In this document: in pieces, positions 42,235-51,269 of the stretch
Layout: every line of letters begins with the position of its first letter
How positions within the stretch are numbered: position 1 is the first letter of the stretch
Assembly (NCBI GenBank): GCA_002951815.1
Contig: CP019454.1
Location: 2,604,001-2,668,000 of the forward strand
Reading direction: 5' to 3'
From: Sulfobacillus thermotolerans
Lineage (GTDB): Bacteria; Bacillota; Sulfobacillia; Sulfobacillales; Sulfobacillaceae
Length of the DNA stretch: 64,000 nt
Translations under genes and position numbers: made by a program
Notes under the pieces: generated by a model
Seen by the model: the letters and a program-made list of their open reading frames with translations, nothing else
The model's database searches: none
Told to the model about the DNA's origin: nothing

Positions 42235-42725
42235 TGCAACTGCCCCGCATCCTGAAGCACCTCATCAAGGTATCGCTCTTGGTCTTTGGCATCGAGATTC
42301 CGCTCCAAGAGTTTGCCCGTGGCATGCATTACTAGGCCCGCGACTTCCGACCGAATCGTTTGCAACGCATTGTCCCGCTCGCGCTGAATTTCTTCAAGGG
42401 CGGTACGTTGACGGTAACTTGCCTCGCGCTGAGCCGCTTCTACAATCTTTTTGGCTTCTTCTTCCCCTTCACGACGCGCCTGAGCAATCAAGGTCTTGGC
42501 ATCTTCCCGCGCCTGCTTTAACAGAGATTCCCGCTCGCTGGCAAATTTCTCGGCTTCCTCTCGCAAAGCATCCGCATCATGAATTTGCTTGCCAATGTTT
42601 TCCCGGCGCTTTTGCATGGCTGCTAGAAGGGGCTTGTATACATACAGGCGCATGAGAATGAGCAAAATGACCCATTGCAGCACGCCAGCAATCATATTGC
42701 CCAATGTTAACGATGTGCTGGACAC
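42231..42725 (-). CDS. atpF: ATP synthase b subunit
   Basis: 164-residue stator subunit: one N-terminal TM helix (MIAGVLQWVILLILMRLYVY) followed by a long charged coiled coil (REEAEKFASERESLLKQARED and onward) and a short C-terminal delta-binding part. A single b gene is present, so a b2 homodimer is expected. Confidence 0.94.
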   Translation of the reverse strand: MSSTSLTLGNMIAGVLQWVILLILMRLYVYKPLLAAMQKRRENIGKQIHDADALREEAEKFASERESLLKQAREDAKTLIAQARREGEEEAKKIVEAAQREASYRQRTALEEIQRERDNALQTIRSEVAGLVMHATGKLLERNLDAKDQERYLDEVLQDAGQLQ

Positions 42726-42774
42726 AGTTTAACTCCCCTTTTGTGGCAATCTCAGCGTTCCTACGGCTCCGGGA

Positions 42775-43005
<231 letters not shown>

Positions 43006-43061
43006 TTATTCCTCCTTGAGCTTTTTCCGCTGTAATCTTCTGTTTGTGTTCTTGCCTGGAC

Positions 43062-43760
43062 TTAATGCTCGTTGCTCGCTTGAATACTCATATAAGCCAC
43101 CATCAAAATCGTGAAAATCAACGCTTGAATCAAAGAAATCACCAGACTGAAAATGAGCCAGGCGGTTCCCACCACCACAACGACTATCCAGCCGGCCCAG
43201 TCGTGGGGCAAATTCGTCGTCATGCGGAGCACTAATTCTCCCGCCAAAATGTTTCCGAACAACCGAAAAGCCAAGCTCACCGGCATGACAAGCTGCTCAA
43301 GCGCATTGACGATAAAGCCAAATACCGGGATAGGCCGCCAAAACCAGCCGACCAAAAATCCTCCCAGGCCTTTGTATTTGATCCCAGACCATTGAATGAG
43401 AAGAAAGATCACAATCGCCAGCCCAGCAGGCATACTCAAAAAGGCCGTTGGCGAATGAATCCAGCGGGTCCCCCCGATTCCGGGCAAGGGCAATAACCCC
43501 ACAATGTTGGCAACCACTAAAAGAAGGAACAGGGTTAGGGCTAACAACGTTAAATTGGGCGCCAACTCTTTGGGCGCCATCTGCTCCACTAACTCCTGAA
43601 AAGTTTCCAATGCACTTTCCAAGAGATTTTGTGCCCCGCTCGGCACAGCAGAGGTCACATTGCGCACGGCCGCTAAACCAAACGCAAGGACAACTAGCAT
43701 GGCCAAAAGACCGGTGTAAAACGGCGGCCATTCAAATTGTGTCAATGAAAAAACCATCAA
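43062..43760 (-). CDS. atpB: ATP synthase a subunit
   Basis: 232-residue membrane subunit forming the proton half-channels. The essential Arg lies in SLAFRLFGNILAGE, and the C-terminal helix ends with ILMVAYMSIQASNEH. Five or six TM helices. It overlaps the subunit-I gene by four bases. Confidence 0.95.
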   Translation of the reverse strand: MMVFSLTQFEWPPFYTGLLAMLVVLAFGLAAVRNVTSAVPSGAQNLLESALETFQELVEQMAPKELAPNLTLLALTLFLLLVVANIVGLLPLPGIGGTRWIHSPTAFLSMPAGLAIVIFLLIQWSGIKYKGLGGFLVGWFWRPIPVFGFIVNALEQLVMPVSLAFRLFGNILAGELVLRMTTNLPHDWAGWIVVVVVGTAWLIFSLVISLIQALIFTILMVAYMSIQASNEH

Positions 43761-44134
43761 TTCACCCCCTTGTGCCGCGACCTGAATATCGCCCAGATCA
43801 GATATATCGCATAAGGCACAAAGATCCCGAGCAACGACCAGCCTACACTGAGAGTCGTGTAATGCTGAATGACGTAAAAAAACACCCCAAGCAGTATCAA
43901 CCGTGAAAAGAGCCGCAAATTAATGCTAGTCAACGCTGCACGCTGGTTTAACTTTGCCCAGAGCGGCAAGCGCAGGCCGAGCCCCACCAAGTCCACAATG
44001 CCGGGAAGTATCCCCGCTGCCATACTGAAGAAAATGATGCGATTTGGGACAAGCACTCCGATGAGCACGAGGCAACCCGCAAGGCTTAGAGACGCTGCAG
44101 CCGATCTCCGCCAGAGCATTGAAAATTCTTTCAC
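43757..44134 (-). CDS. atpI: ATP synthase subunit I (AtpI-like)
   Basis: 125-residue protein with four hydrophobic helices, starting at a GTG overlapping the AtpZ stop (gTGA). The position before atpB and the helix pattern (AAASLSLAGCLVLIGVLV ... LLGVFFYVIQHYTTL) fit the ATP-synthase I family, which helps assemble the c ring. A longer upstream frame has no start site and covers the AtpZ gene, so it is rejected. ATG at about 44119 is an alternative start. Confidence 0.72.
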   Translation of the reverse strand: MKEFSMLWRRSAAASLSLAGCLVLIGVLVPNRIIFFSMAAGILPGIVDLVGLGLRLPLWAKLNQRAALTSINLRLFSRLILLGVFFYVIQHYTTLSVGWSLLGIFVPYAIYLIWAIFRSRHKGVN

Positions 44135-44331
44135 TTTAGCAAGACCCGGGCCAAGCGATAAACTCCCCACATTCCAGATCCCATTCCGAGTAATACTCCT
44201 AGGATGGTAAACAGCGGACCTGTATGCAGCAGTCCATCCAGCCACCGACCAAGAAGCAGTCCGATGATTACGGCAGCGACCAGTTGAAGCGACAGAGTCA
44301 TTGCAATACCCAGTCCACGGGTTGCGGTCAA
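44131..44331 (-). CDS. atpZ: AtpZ-like membrane protein (ATPase gene 1 family)
   Basis: 66-residue protein with two TM helices: LQLVAAVIIGLLLGRWLDGLL and PLFTILGVLLGMGSGMWGVYRLA. The phrase GLLLGRWLD is the family hallmark. First gene of the atp operon, translationally coupled to atpI. The start is uncertain: a TTG at 44331 is taken because the frame has no ATG or GTG between an upstream stop and this point. Confidence 0.75.
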   Translation of the reverse strand: MTATRGLGIAMTLSLQLVAAVIIGLLLGRWLDGLLHTGPLFTILGVLLGMGSGMWGVYRLARVLLK

Positions 44332-44595
44332 TGGACGTTTGCCATTCTTCTCTGATCCCGTCGTTATTCACCCTCTTCTCGATCATTCCCGTTGAAAGTT
44401 TGCCCATAATCGGCATAATTATGAAAACCTACCAGGCAGACTCCCAACATGTGCCTTGGCTGAAGAGATTGTTCCGCGCAAATCACTGCAGGGTCTCTAC
44501 CGCCAATACGGACTGAATTTCGGGAAGTTCACGGCAGTCTGCACACTCGACAGATACCAACATGGGTATGAAGGTGAAAACCCTCACAATCGATA
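44332..44595 (-). other. long 5' leader of the atp operon
   Basis: About 260 bases between the atp promoter and the first gene. No riboswitch motif or short gene with a ribosome site was recognised. The glyA and ywlG genes that occupy this interval in Bacillus are missing. Confidence 0.45.
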
Positions 44596-44624
44596 AGTAT
44601 AGTCCAGGGCAAAAAACCCGTCAA
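44596..44624 (-). promoter_or_regulatory. atp operon promoter, overlapping the upp terminator
   Basis: TTGACG (44619-44624) and TATACT (44596-44601) on the minus strand, exactly 17 bases apart. The spacer holds a run of six T that also follows a weak CCCG/CGGG hairpin (44617-44637), so the same bases may end upp and start atp. Confidence 0.75.
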
Positions 44625-44669
44625 TAGACTCAGGCGGGCTATCTCCCCTTGAAACCCCATGGACCGACA

Positions 44670-45296
44670 TCAATCCGGCACAGTCCCAAATTGACGGTCG
44701 CCGGCATCTCCTAATCCCGGAATAATATATCCGAGTTCGTTTAGACGCTCATCCAATTGAGCCGTATAGACCCGAACATCCGGATGACACTCTTCAAGCT
44801 TTTTGACACCCTCTGGGGCGCTGATAATACTAACAACACGGATGTTGCGAGCGCCTTCTGCCTTAAGATAGTCAAGAGCATCGACGGCCGATCCCCCCGT
44901 CGCTAGCATGGGGTCCAATAAAATGACCGGATGGTCGTGATACGATGCGGGAAAGTTGCTGTAATACCGAATAGGCTTCAAGGTGCGGTGGTCACGGTAC
45001 ATGCCCAAATGGGACACCACCGTGTCTGGTACAACATCACGAAAGCCTTCCACCATTCCGAGTCCCGCCCTAAGCACCGGAACGAGCACCAACATTTTCT
45101 GTACCCTATATCCTGTCGTTTCCGCCAAAGGTGTCCTCACCGATATGGGAGTCAGTTGCAAGTCCTGCAATGCGGGAAATGCCAACAACCGCGTTAAGGC
45201 CGTCAAATGTTGCCGAAAAGCATCTGTTCCTGTCTCTTGGCGGCGCAAGATGGAAATATGGACTTTGACAAGTGGATGGTCCACAACAATCAGCAT
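44670..45296 (-). CDS. upp: uracil phosphoribosyltransferase
   Basis: 208-residue salvage enzyme making UMP from uracil and PRPP. PRPP loop VILLDPMLATGGSAVDAL and the uracil-binding C-terminal GYIIPGLGDAGDRQFGT are complete. AAGGAGCC before the ATG at 45296 selects this start; ten earlier codons in frame are rejected. Located upstream of atp as in Bacillus. Confidence 0.95.
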   Translation of the reverse strand: MLIVVDHPLVKVHISILRRQETGTDAFRQHLTALTRLLAFPALQDLQLTPISVRTPLAETTGYRVQKMLVLVPVLRAGLGMVEGFRDVVPDTVVSHLGMYRDHRTLKPIRYYSNFPASYHDHPVILLDPMLATGGSAVDALDYLKAEGARNIRVVSIISAPEGVKKLEECHPDVRVYTAQLDERLNELGYIIPGLGDAGDRQFGTVPD

Positions 45297-45382
45297 AAAT
45301 GGCTCCTTCATGTCAGCACATACCACGTCACGCTAGCCTATATCATCCCAACATATCCGGCGTACGGGTACTGACCATAATC

Positions 45383-45411
45383 GGCGGCCCAGGCTAAGAC
45401 CTGTGGCCGCC
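45383..45411 (-). terminator. strong hairpin after rpiB
   Basis: GGCGGCC-CAGG / CCTG-GGCCGCC with a six-base loop and one bulged base. No T-run follows, so it may act by pausing or protect the 3' end. Confidence 0.5.
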
Positions 45412-45433
45412 CCTATGAGGCGAGTCCTCGCGA

Positions 45434-45880
45434 TTACATGCCAGGGTGCTCGATTTGTTCAATTTTCTGCAGACGACGAATATGGCGGCCGCCGTCAAAG
45501 GCCGTGGTTAGCCAAACGTCAAGCACTTCTTGCGCCAACTCAGGAGCAATCAGGCGTCCTCCCATCGTCAAAACGTTCGCGTCATTGTGCTGGCGTGACA
45601 GCCGCGCGGAGACCACATCATTGGCTACAGCAGCCCGTACGCCGGCGGTTTTATTGGCAACAATCGCCATCCCTAAACCACTGCCACAGATTAACAATCC
45701 GCGCTCGACGTCACCCGCCGCGACAGCCACCGCCACCTTATTCGCATAATCCGGGTAATCCACCGAATCCGGTCCAAATGTCCCGAAATCTTCAACATCC
45801 CAGCCTTGATCAATGAGGTGATTGACCAAAATTTCCTTTAACGGCCATCCTGCATGATCCGCTCCGACCGCAATCCGCAT
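45434..45880 (-). CDS. rpiB: ribose-5-phosphate isomerase B
   Basis: 148-residue enzyme interconverting ribose-5-P and ribulose-5-P. N-terminal MRIAVGADHAGWPLK, active-site LLICGSGLGMAIVANK (Cys-Gly-Ser-Gly) and SRQHNDANVLTMGGR (His-Asn) are all present. It lies between ywlE and upp, as ywlF does in Bacillus. Confidence 0.95.
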   Translation of the reverse strand: MRIAVGADHAGWPLKEILVNHLIDQGWDVEDFGTFGPDSVDYPDYANKVAVAVAAGDVERGLLICGSGLGMAIVANKTAGVRAAVANDVVSARLSRQHNDANVLTMGGRLIAPELAQEVLDVWLTTAFDGGRHIRRLQKIEQIEHPGM

Positions 45881-45883
45881 GCT

Positions 45884-46360
45884 TTATTCCCCCGTTTCTG
45901 CCTTGGCGCAATAATCCTGCCCGAGTTTCTCTTTAAGACGGGCAAGGAGACGATAAAGACGCCATGCTAAAGAATCATAATACACTTGGTTGGTACCTAG
46001 CGGGTCAGTTATTTCTCCGCCCTCGCCTAAAAATTGTGGTAACACGAATGTCTTGTCGGCCCATTTTGGGCGCAGTCGGCGCACGGTTTGCGCTTGGGAC
46101 GTTGTCATGGTCAAAATTAAGTAATAGTCCTCGTCAAGACTAGACACATCGCGAGAACGGTGGCGGCTCAGATCACCCCCATAGGGCTTGACCGCCTCCT
46201 GAGCAAATTCTTCGGCCGCTTGACCTGGCCAGGCCGCTACACCTGCAGAGCTGGCGGGCCAACACTCTATATCCATCGCCCGCCATAGCGCTTCGGCCAT
46301 GGCACTGCGACACGTATTGCCCGTGCAGACAAAAAGAATGTTCCTTTGTGTCTTCGGCAT
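45884..46360 (-). CDS. ywlE: low-molecular-weight protein phosphatase (YwlE-like)
   Basis: 158-residue LMW-PTP fold enzyme. The P-loop FVCTGNTCRSAMAEAL (CxxxxCRS) is intact and the general-acid loop reads ITDPLG near residue 115. CTGNTCRS with Thr after Asn-Gly is the YwlE-type loop; in Bacillus this protein removes phosphate from arginine. Its start overlaps the tsaC stop by one base (TAATG). Confidence 0.87.
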   Translation of the reverse strand: MPKTQRNILFVCTGNTCRSAMAEALWRAMDIECWPASSAGVAAWPGQAAEEFAQEAVKPYGGDLSRHRSRDVSSLDEDYYLILTMTTSQAQTVRRLRPKWADKTFVLPQFLGEGGEITDPLGTNQVYYDSLAWRLYRLLARLKEKLGQDYCAKAETGE

Positions 46361-47358
46361 TACTCCTCCACCTGCCTCGATGCAGCCTTCCCTAAACGAT
46401 TCGCCACCGCCAAACCCACACCAGCCGTATCTTTAGGCCATATCACCACAATTGCACCGGGATGCATGTCATCCAATTCCCGGAAGCCGGTAAAAAGTCC
46501 ATGCGCTACCGTGTTAACATCCTGCCCAATTGGACGAAAAGCTTGCGCCGGATAAGCCTCCCACCGTAATGGGGCTAAAAGAGCAAGCGTCGAAAACTCC
46601 TGGCGCAAATGATCGAGTTCTTGGCCAATGCGCTGATCATCTCTCATATTAAGCCAAATGACCGGAGCTTGGGGAGCGTAATGTCGATATTTCATTCCCG
46701 GCGCACGGTGAGTCGTCTCCGGTCCCGCGAGCAATACCGGTTGGCCTAAAACCTTCTCCAAACGATCACGCCCTATAAATCCCGGGCGCAGAAGCACCGG
46801 CGGGTCCACAGCACAATCAACTATGGTTGATTCCAGCCCCACCATACTATCGCCGCCATCAATGATATAAGGAACACGGCCTTGGAGGTCCGTTAGCACA
46901 TCCGTAGCCCGCGTGGGGCTGGGGCGGCCCGACCGATTGGCGCTCGGCGCAGCAATCGGCGCCTTCAAGCCGTCAATCAGGGCGCGCGCAACCGGATGGC
47001 TAGGAGCCCTGACCGCCACGGTCGGCAAGCCTCCCCGCACCACCTCGGACACGCGCTTGTCCGCTTCGAGAACAAGGGTCAAGGGCCCCGGCCAAAAAGC
47101 ATGGACTAACCGCTTGGCACACTCCGGCAAAGGCCCAGGCACCAACTCACGCAGCTGGTTTTCATCAAGCACGTGGACGATTAAGGGATTGTCGACCGGC
47201 CGCCCCTTAGCTTCGAAAATTTTACGGCATGCCTGAGGGTCTTGTGCATTGGCTCCCAACCCATATACGGTCTCAGTAGGGAAAGCCACGACCTCTCCTG
47301 CTTTGAGCGCCTCTATCGCTGGTGCTAGCCGATCCTCAGGCAAGATCACAGTCTGCAA
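46360..47358 (-). CDS. tsaC: threonylcarbamoyl-AMP synthase (Sua5/TsaC)
   Basis: 332-residue two-domain Sua5-type enzyme for the first step of tRNA t6A37 synthesis. YrdC domain: FPTETVYGLGANAQDPQA, KGRPVDNPLIVH, APSANRSGRPSPT; then a linker and a Sua5 C-terminal domain (MKYRHYAPQAPVIWL). Matches YwlC of Bacillus by length and place. First gene of a coupled pair with ywlE. Confidence 0.93.
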   Translation of the reverse strand: MQTVILPEDRLAPAIEALKAGEVVAFPTETVYGLGANAQDPQACRKIFEAKGRPVDNPLIVHVLDENQLRELVPGPLPECAKRLVHAFWPGPLTLVLEADKRVSEVVRGGLPTVAVRAPSHPVARALIDGLKAPIAAPSANRSGRPSPTRATDVLTDLQGRVPYIIDGGDSMVGLESTIVDCAVDPPVLLRPGFIGRDRLEKVLGQPVLLAGPETTHRAPGMKYRHYAPQAPVIWLNMRDDQRIGQELDHLRQEFSTLALLAPLRWEAYPAQAFRPIGQDVNTVAHGLFTGFRELDDMHPGAIVVIWPKDTAGVGLAVANRLGKAASRQVEE

Positions 47359-47374
47359 TGGCCATTACCCCTTT

Positions 47375-48625
47375 TCACCCCAATAGCATGACATAAATTA
47401 TCCCTAAAACCAAGGTCACAGCAAATACGCTAAGACCAAACGGGAGATACCGCCTAAATTCCAAACGGTAACCCCGTTCCTCCGCCATACCTTGAGCCAC
47501 CACGTTGGCCGATGCCCCAATAATCGTGGCATTACCGCCAATCGCAGCCCCCAGAGCCAATGCGGCCCACAATTCCACCCCATATTCAGGATGCATCTGC
47601 CCTAGGCGCTGAACCAATGGTATCATTGCCGCGACTAGTGGGACGTTATCCAACAACGCCGAGAACAGCGCACTGCCCACTAAAATTGTGAGGGGCATCC
47701 ACTGTCCCAACGGATGCTGCGCCAAAAATTTGGCTAAATGGGCAATTACGCCGCCATGTTCAAGTGCCCCAACAAGAATGAAAATGCCAATAAAAAAACC
47801 TAAAGTTCCCCAATCGACTTGATTCCAAATCCGCACACTCTTTCCAATAGTAGCTAGCATGCCTAAGGCGGCTCCAGCCATCGAGATAGTGCCCGCCGCA
47901 AGATGCCACTCTCTTTGTAGCACAAATGCCACGAGCACCCCCGCCAATATCGTCAGCAAAAGTCCCCGACGTGATTCAAGCGGAAACTCCTGCAGCCTGC
48001 GAGGTCCGTCCATCTCGGCTGGCAAGGGATTTGATGAAAATGTCATGAAATAAGGTACGATCGCCGCCAATCCGACTAATAGCAAAATGGCCGGAGGGGT
48101 CAACAGCCGAGCAAATTGATTAAAAGACAGGTGAGCGGCCGTCCCAATCAAAATATTGGGTGGATCGCCAATGAGTGTGGCTAAGCCTCCCAAGTTGGAT
48201 GCGGCCACCATGATCATCAGAAAAGGCACGGGATCAAAATCCATCTCGTTGGCTGCTCCGAAGAGGGCTGGAGACAGTAGCAAAATCGTTGTCACGTTAT
48301 CAAGAAACGCAGAAATAAACGCCGTCAACACGAAAAAGATCCAAAGCAGTCGCACCGGGCGCCCACGCGCGAGCCGTCGGGCTACGCGACCGACTTGGTA
48401 AAACAAACCGGCTTCGCCTAACAAGCCGACCAACACCATCATGCCCGTAAGCAGCCCCACGGTGTTGAAATTAATGAACGAAACAGCTTCCGCCACCGTA
48501 ATAACCCGGGTAACGATTAACAATAACGCTACGCCTAAAGCGGCCCAAGCCCGGTGAAACCAATCGCCAATTAAAAAAATATATAAAAGCAGCAGCGCCA
48601 CCAAAGAGATTTGCGCTTCTGTCAC
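47375..48625 (-). CDS. ArsB/NhaD (ion transporter) superfamily permease
   Basis: 416-residue membrane protein with about 11 TM segments. It has DNVTTILLLSPALFG in the first repeat and DNVPLVAAMIPLVQ in the second; GDPPNILIGTAAHLSFNQF and GGNATIIGASANVVAQGMAEE are the signature loops of the CitMHS/ArsB/NhaD group. Candidate substrates are Na+/H+, arsenite or a dicarboxylate; no arsR or arsC lies near, so arsenite is not favoured. Gap of 16 bases to tsaC suggests co-transcription. Confidence 0.82.
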   Translation of the reverse strand: MTEAQISLVALLLLYIFLIGDWFHRAWAALGVALLLIVTRVITVAEAVSFINFNTVGLLTGMMVLVGLLGEAGLFYQVGRVARRLARGRPVRLLWIFFVLTAFISAFLDNVTTILLLSPALFGAANEMDFDPVPFLMIMVAASNLGGLATLIGDPPNILIGTAAHLSFNQFARLLTPPAILLLVGLAAIVPYFMTFSSNPLPAEMDGPRRLQEFPLESRRGLLLTILAGVLVAFVLQREWHLAAGTISMAGAALGMLATIGKSVRIWNQVDWGTLGFFIGIFILVGALEHGGVIAHLAKFLAQHPLGQWMPLTILVGSALFSALLDNVPLVAAMIPLVQRLGQMHPEYGVELWAALALGAAIGGNATIIGASANVVAQGMAEERGYRLEFRRYLPFGLSVFAVTLVLGIIYVMLLG

Positions 48626-48646
48626 GAAAGGCTCCCCCTTCCGGGG

Positions 48647-48985
48647 TTATTTCTCTTTAGGCGGTATGTCTTCTGGGTGCTCTTGCATCCATGCCTCCCA
48701 GGCATTGAACCCCCCACCGAGCTTATGTACTTTATGATAACCCTGCTCCTCTAAGACTTCCGCGGCGTAATCGCTGCCGCCTTTACCCAGTTGACAATAC
48801 ACCACCACATCCGCTTCCGGATCCCAGTGCCACTCCTTGTCTTCCAGATCGGTAACGGGAACATGATAAGCGCCAGGAATAGCCCCCACTTGACCCAACC
48901 GAACATCAATCACGACGACCGGATGTTGGGGCTTAGCATTTTTCAATAGTTGCGCTAAGTCAGAGGCACTAATGGTGTCAGCCAT
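48647..48985 (-). CDS. rhodanese-like single-domain protein
   Basis: 112-residue rhodanese. Active-site loop VVYCQLGKGGSDYAAEVL contains the catalytic Cys; VVVIDVRLGQVGAIPGAYHVP and KVHKLGGGFNAWEAW are typical. Transfers sulfane sulfur, partner unknown. It begins 7 bases after prmC ends, so it is in the same unit. Confidence 0.88.
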   Translation of the reverse strand: MADTISASDLAQLLKNAKPQHPVVVIDVRLGQVGAIPGAYHVPVTDLEDKEWHWDPEADVVVYCQLGKGGSDYAAEVLEEQGYHKVHKLGGGFNAWEAWMQEHPEDIPPKEK

Positions 48986-48992
48986 AGGTACT

Positions 48993-49844
48993 TCACGCCT
49001 TTCTTTCCGCACATATGATACGGTCAATGCCTGCTAAATCCTTCTCCCGCTCCAGCACGGTGAATTGTTGATCCCTCAAGAGTTCCTCTACCGCATCCGC
49101 CTGACCCGCACCGATTTCTAAGTACACACGGCCTTTCATTGCCAACTTAGTGGGAAGCTGGCGAATGAGCCTTTTAATCACCGCGAGTCCTTGCTCAGGG
49201 GCATATAGGGCGCAAGCCGGTTCGTACTGTAGCTCGGGCTCCAATTCGCCCGCTTGATCGATATCAACATATGGCAAATTCGCCACAACGACTGTTAGAG
49301 GCCCTGCAACCTCATTCAGTAAATCGCCGTAAATCCATTGAATCTCTGTCCGAGTCGCAATGCGGTGCGCGTTGTCTTGTGCCACTGCCAACGCACTAGA
49401 GCTAATGTCTACCCCCATAATATGCCACTTTGGGTCTCCATAATACGCCAAAGCTAACGCTACCGCCCCACTTCCCGTGCCCACATCAACAATCCTTTGG
49501 GTCGTTTTGGCCGTATCCCGGAGTACCCGCTCGACTAAATGCTCTGTTTCCGGCCGAGGAATTAAGACGCGGGAATCGACCATAAGGTCTAAACCCATAA
49601 ACTCTCTTCGACCCACAATGTAATGATATGGGACGCGTTGACAACGCTGGTCAATCGCTTCCTCAAAATGCGCACGCATCGAAGGGGTCACCCGTGCCTG
49701 GCCAGACAACCAGCGTACCAAGGGTACCCCGGAGGCCTGACACCAAAGACTTTGGGCTTCCCGGTAAGAGACTTCAACCCCTGCGCTGGCCAAACGCGCA
49801 GCGCCACGTGTCACCAACGTTCGCCACGAAGGCGTGTCCGTCAT
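48993..49844 (-). CDS. prmC: release factor glutamine methyltransferase
   Basis: 283-residue SAM-dependent enzyme methylating the Gln of the GGQ motif in RF1 and RF2. SAM loop [15 protein letters not shown] and the substrate motif VVANLPYVD (N-L-P-Y replacing NPPY) are seen; [13 protein letters not shown] is the family segment. The start overlaps the prfA stop by ATGA, pairing enzyme and substrate. Confidence 0.94.
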   Translation of the reverse strand: MTDTPSWRTLVTRGAARLASAGVEVSYREAQSLWCQASGVPLVRWLSGQARVTPSMRAHFEEAIDQRCQRVPYHYIVGRREFMGLDLMVDSRVLIPRPETEHLVERVLRDTAKTTQRIVDVGTGSGAVALALAYYGDPKWHIMGVDISSSALAVAQDNAHRIATRTEIQWIYGDLLNEVAGPLTVVVANLPYVDIDQAGELEPELQYEPACALYAPEQGLAVIKRLIRQLPTKLAMKGRVYLEIGAGQADAVEELLRDQQFTVLEREKDLAGIDRIICAERKA

Positions 49845-50914
49845 GATCCCTCCTGGAGCCTCTCTTCTTGTTCTTGGGCCTGCAGCGCCTCAATAATCTC
49901 CTCAATATCACCATCTAGCACGTCATCCAAACGGTGCAGAGTCACTCCCACACGGTGATCCGTCACACGCCCTTGAGGAAAGTTATAAGTTCTTATGCGT
50001 TCAGACCGGTCTCCTGTCCCCACTTGCTGTCGGCGCTCATCGGCAATCTCGCGGGCCTGCGTACTGTCATACAAATTCTTGAGCCGCGCGCGCAGCACCG
50101 TCATCGCTTTGTCGCGGTTCTTCAATTGGGACTTTTCATCCTGGCAGGTTACCACTATGCCCGTCGGCAAATGCGTAATTCGCACCGCTGATTCCGTTTT
50201 ATTGACGTGCTGCCCACCCGCTCCACTTGCGCGCATGGTATCAATCCGCAATTCCTCCGGATCAATATGCACCTCAACCTCTTCCACCTCAGGCAGAACA
50301 GCAACAGTCACCGTGGAGGTATGAATCCGTCCACCCGCCTCAGTCACTGGCACACGTTGCACGCGGTGCACACCCCGCTCAAATTTTAAATGACTGTAGG
50401 CACCATGACCTTGGATCATAAAAATGATTTCTTTAAACCCACCAATATCGGTTTCGTTGACGGAAAGCAATTCCGTCTTCCACCCATGGCGCTCGGCATA
50501 ACGCGAGTACACTCGAAACAGCTCTGCCGCAAATAGCGCCGCCTCTTCACCCCCGGCGCCCGCCCGAATTTCCATGATGACATTTTTGGCGTCATTGGGG
50601 TCTTTAGGAGTCAGCAGTGCCTGAATGTGATGTTCAAGGCGATCAAGCCGAGCCCGAACCTGAGCTAATTCGTCTTGAATCCAGGCCTGGTCCCCCGAAT
50701 CTTCTCGTGCCATTTCTTTAAGGGTCTCAATTTCCTCTGTTAACCCTAAATACTCATCATATCGATTCACAAGCTCTTGCCATTCCGACAGTTCTTGCGA
50801 ATATTTTCGGAGCAACACCGGATCCGAAGCGACCTGCGGATCCGACAAGACATCTTGCACCTCGTGATAATGCGCGCGGGCTGCGTCTAGCCGCCCCCGG
50901 GTCGTATCGTCCAT
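49841..50914 (-). CDS. prfA: peptide chain release factor 1
   Basis: 357-residue RF1 reading UAA and UAG. GGQ motif in [18 protein letters not shown] and the codon-recognition tripeptide in [13 protein letters not shown] (PVT, the PxT of RF1), distinguishing it from the SPF of prfB at 22-23 kb. ATG at 50914 with AAGGTGG nearby. Upstream of prmC, downstream of rpmE, as in Bacillus. Confidence 0.95.
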   Translation of the reverse strand: MDDTTRGRLDAARAHYHEVQDVLSDPQVASDPVLLRKYSQELSEWQELVNRYDEYLGLTEEIETLKEMAREDSGDQAWIQDELAQVRARLDRLEHHIQALLTPKDPNDAKNVIMEIRAGAGGEEAALFAAELFRVYSRYAERHGWKTELLSVNETDIGGFKEIIFMIQGHGAYSHLKFERGVHRVQRVPVTEAGGRIHTSTVTVAVLPEVEEVEVHIDPEELRIDTMRASGAGGQHVNKTESAVRITHLPTGIVVTCQDEKSQLKNRDKAMTVLRARLKNLYDSTQAREIADERRQQVGTGDRSERIRTYNFPQGRVTDHRVGVTLHRLDDVLDGDIEEIIEALQAQEQEERLQEGS

Positions 50915-50956
50915 GACTCCACCTTCTCTTGACCATTTTATTAAACGTTGTCGCAT

Positions 50957-50984
50957 AAAAAAACAGAGCCACCGGCTCTGTTTT
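50957..50984 (-). terminator. rpmE terminator
   Basis: Stem AAAACAGAGCC / GGCTCTGTTTT with a three-base loop, followed by a T-run of seven on the minus strand, directly after the rpmE stop. Confidence 0.9.
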
Positions 50985-50987
50985 GAC

Positions 50988-51188
50988 TTACTTCATACCG
51001 TAACGCTTCTTGAAGCGTTCGACCCGTCCGCCAGTGTCGACGATCCGCTGCTTTCCAGTATAAAGAGGATGGCACTGCCCACAAATTTCGATCCGTAAAT
51101 TACTCTTGGTTGACCCGACGTGATAGACGGCACCGCAAGCACACGTTACGGTCGTCTTCTGATATGTCGGATGAATTCCTTCCTTCAT
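50988..51188 (-). CDS. rpmE: ribosomal protein L31, zinc-binding form
   Basis: 66-residue L31. [19 protein letters not shown] and [15 protein letters not shown] give the CxC...CxxC zinc ligands, marking the zinc-containing paralogue, not the zinc-free one. The ATG at 51188 has GAGGTGAGAG-like purines upstream. Between the two-component genes and prfA. Confidence 0.94.
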   Translation of the reverse strand: MKEGIHPTYQKTTVTCACGAVYHVGSTKSNLRIEICGQCHPLYTGKQRIVDTGGRVERFKKRYGMK

Positions 51189-51269
51189 GCTCTCACCTTC
51201 TTCCCGGCCCTTCCAAAACGCATTGGGTATTTTAACAAATTCCGTCGATGAATACAAGACATCCGCAAG

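Noticed and set aside
47375-48625. Arsenite pump ArsB
   Set aside because: The superfamily fits, but no arsR, arsA or arsC lies near, so the specific name is not used.
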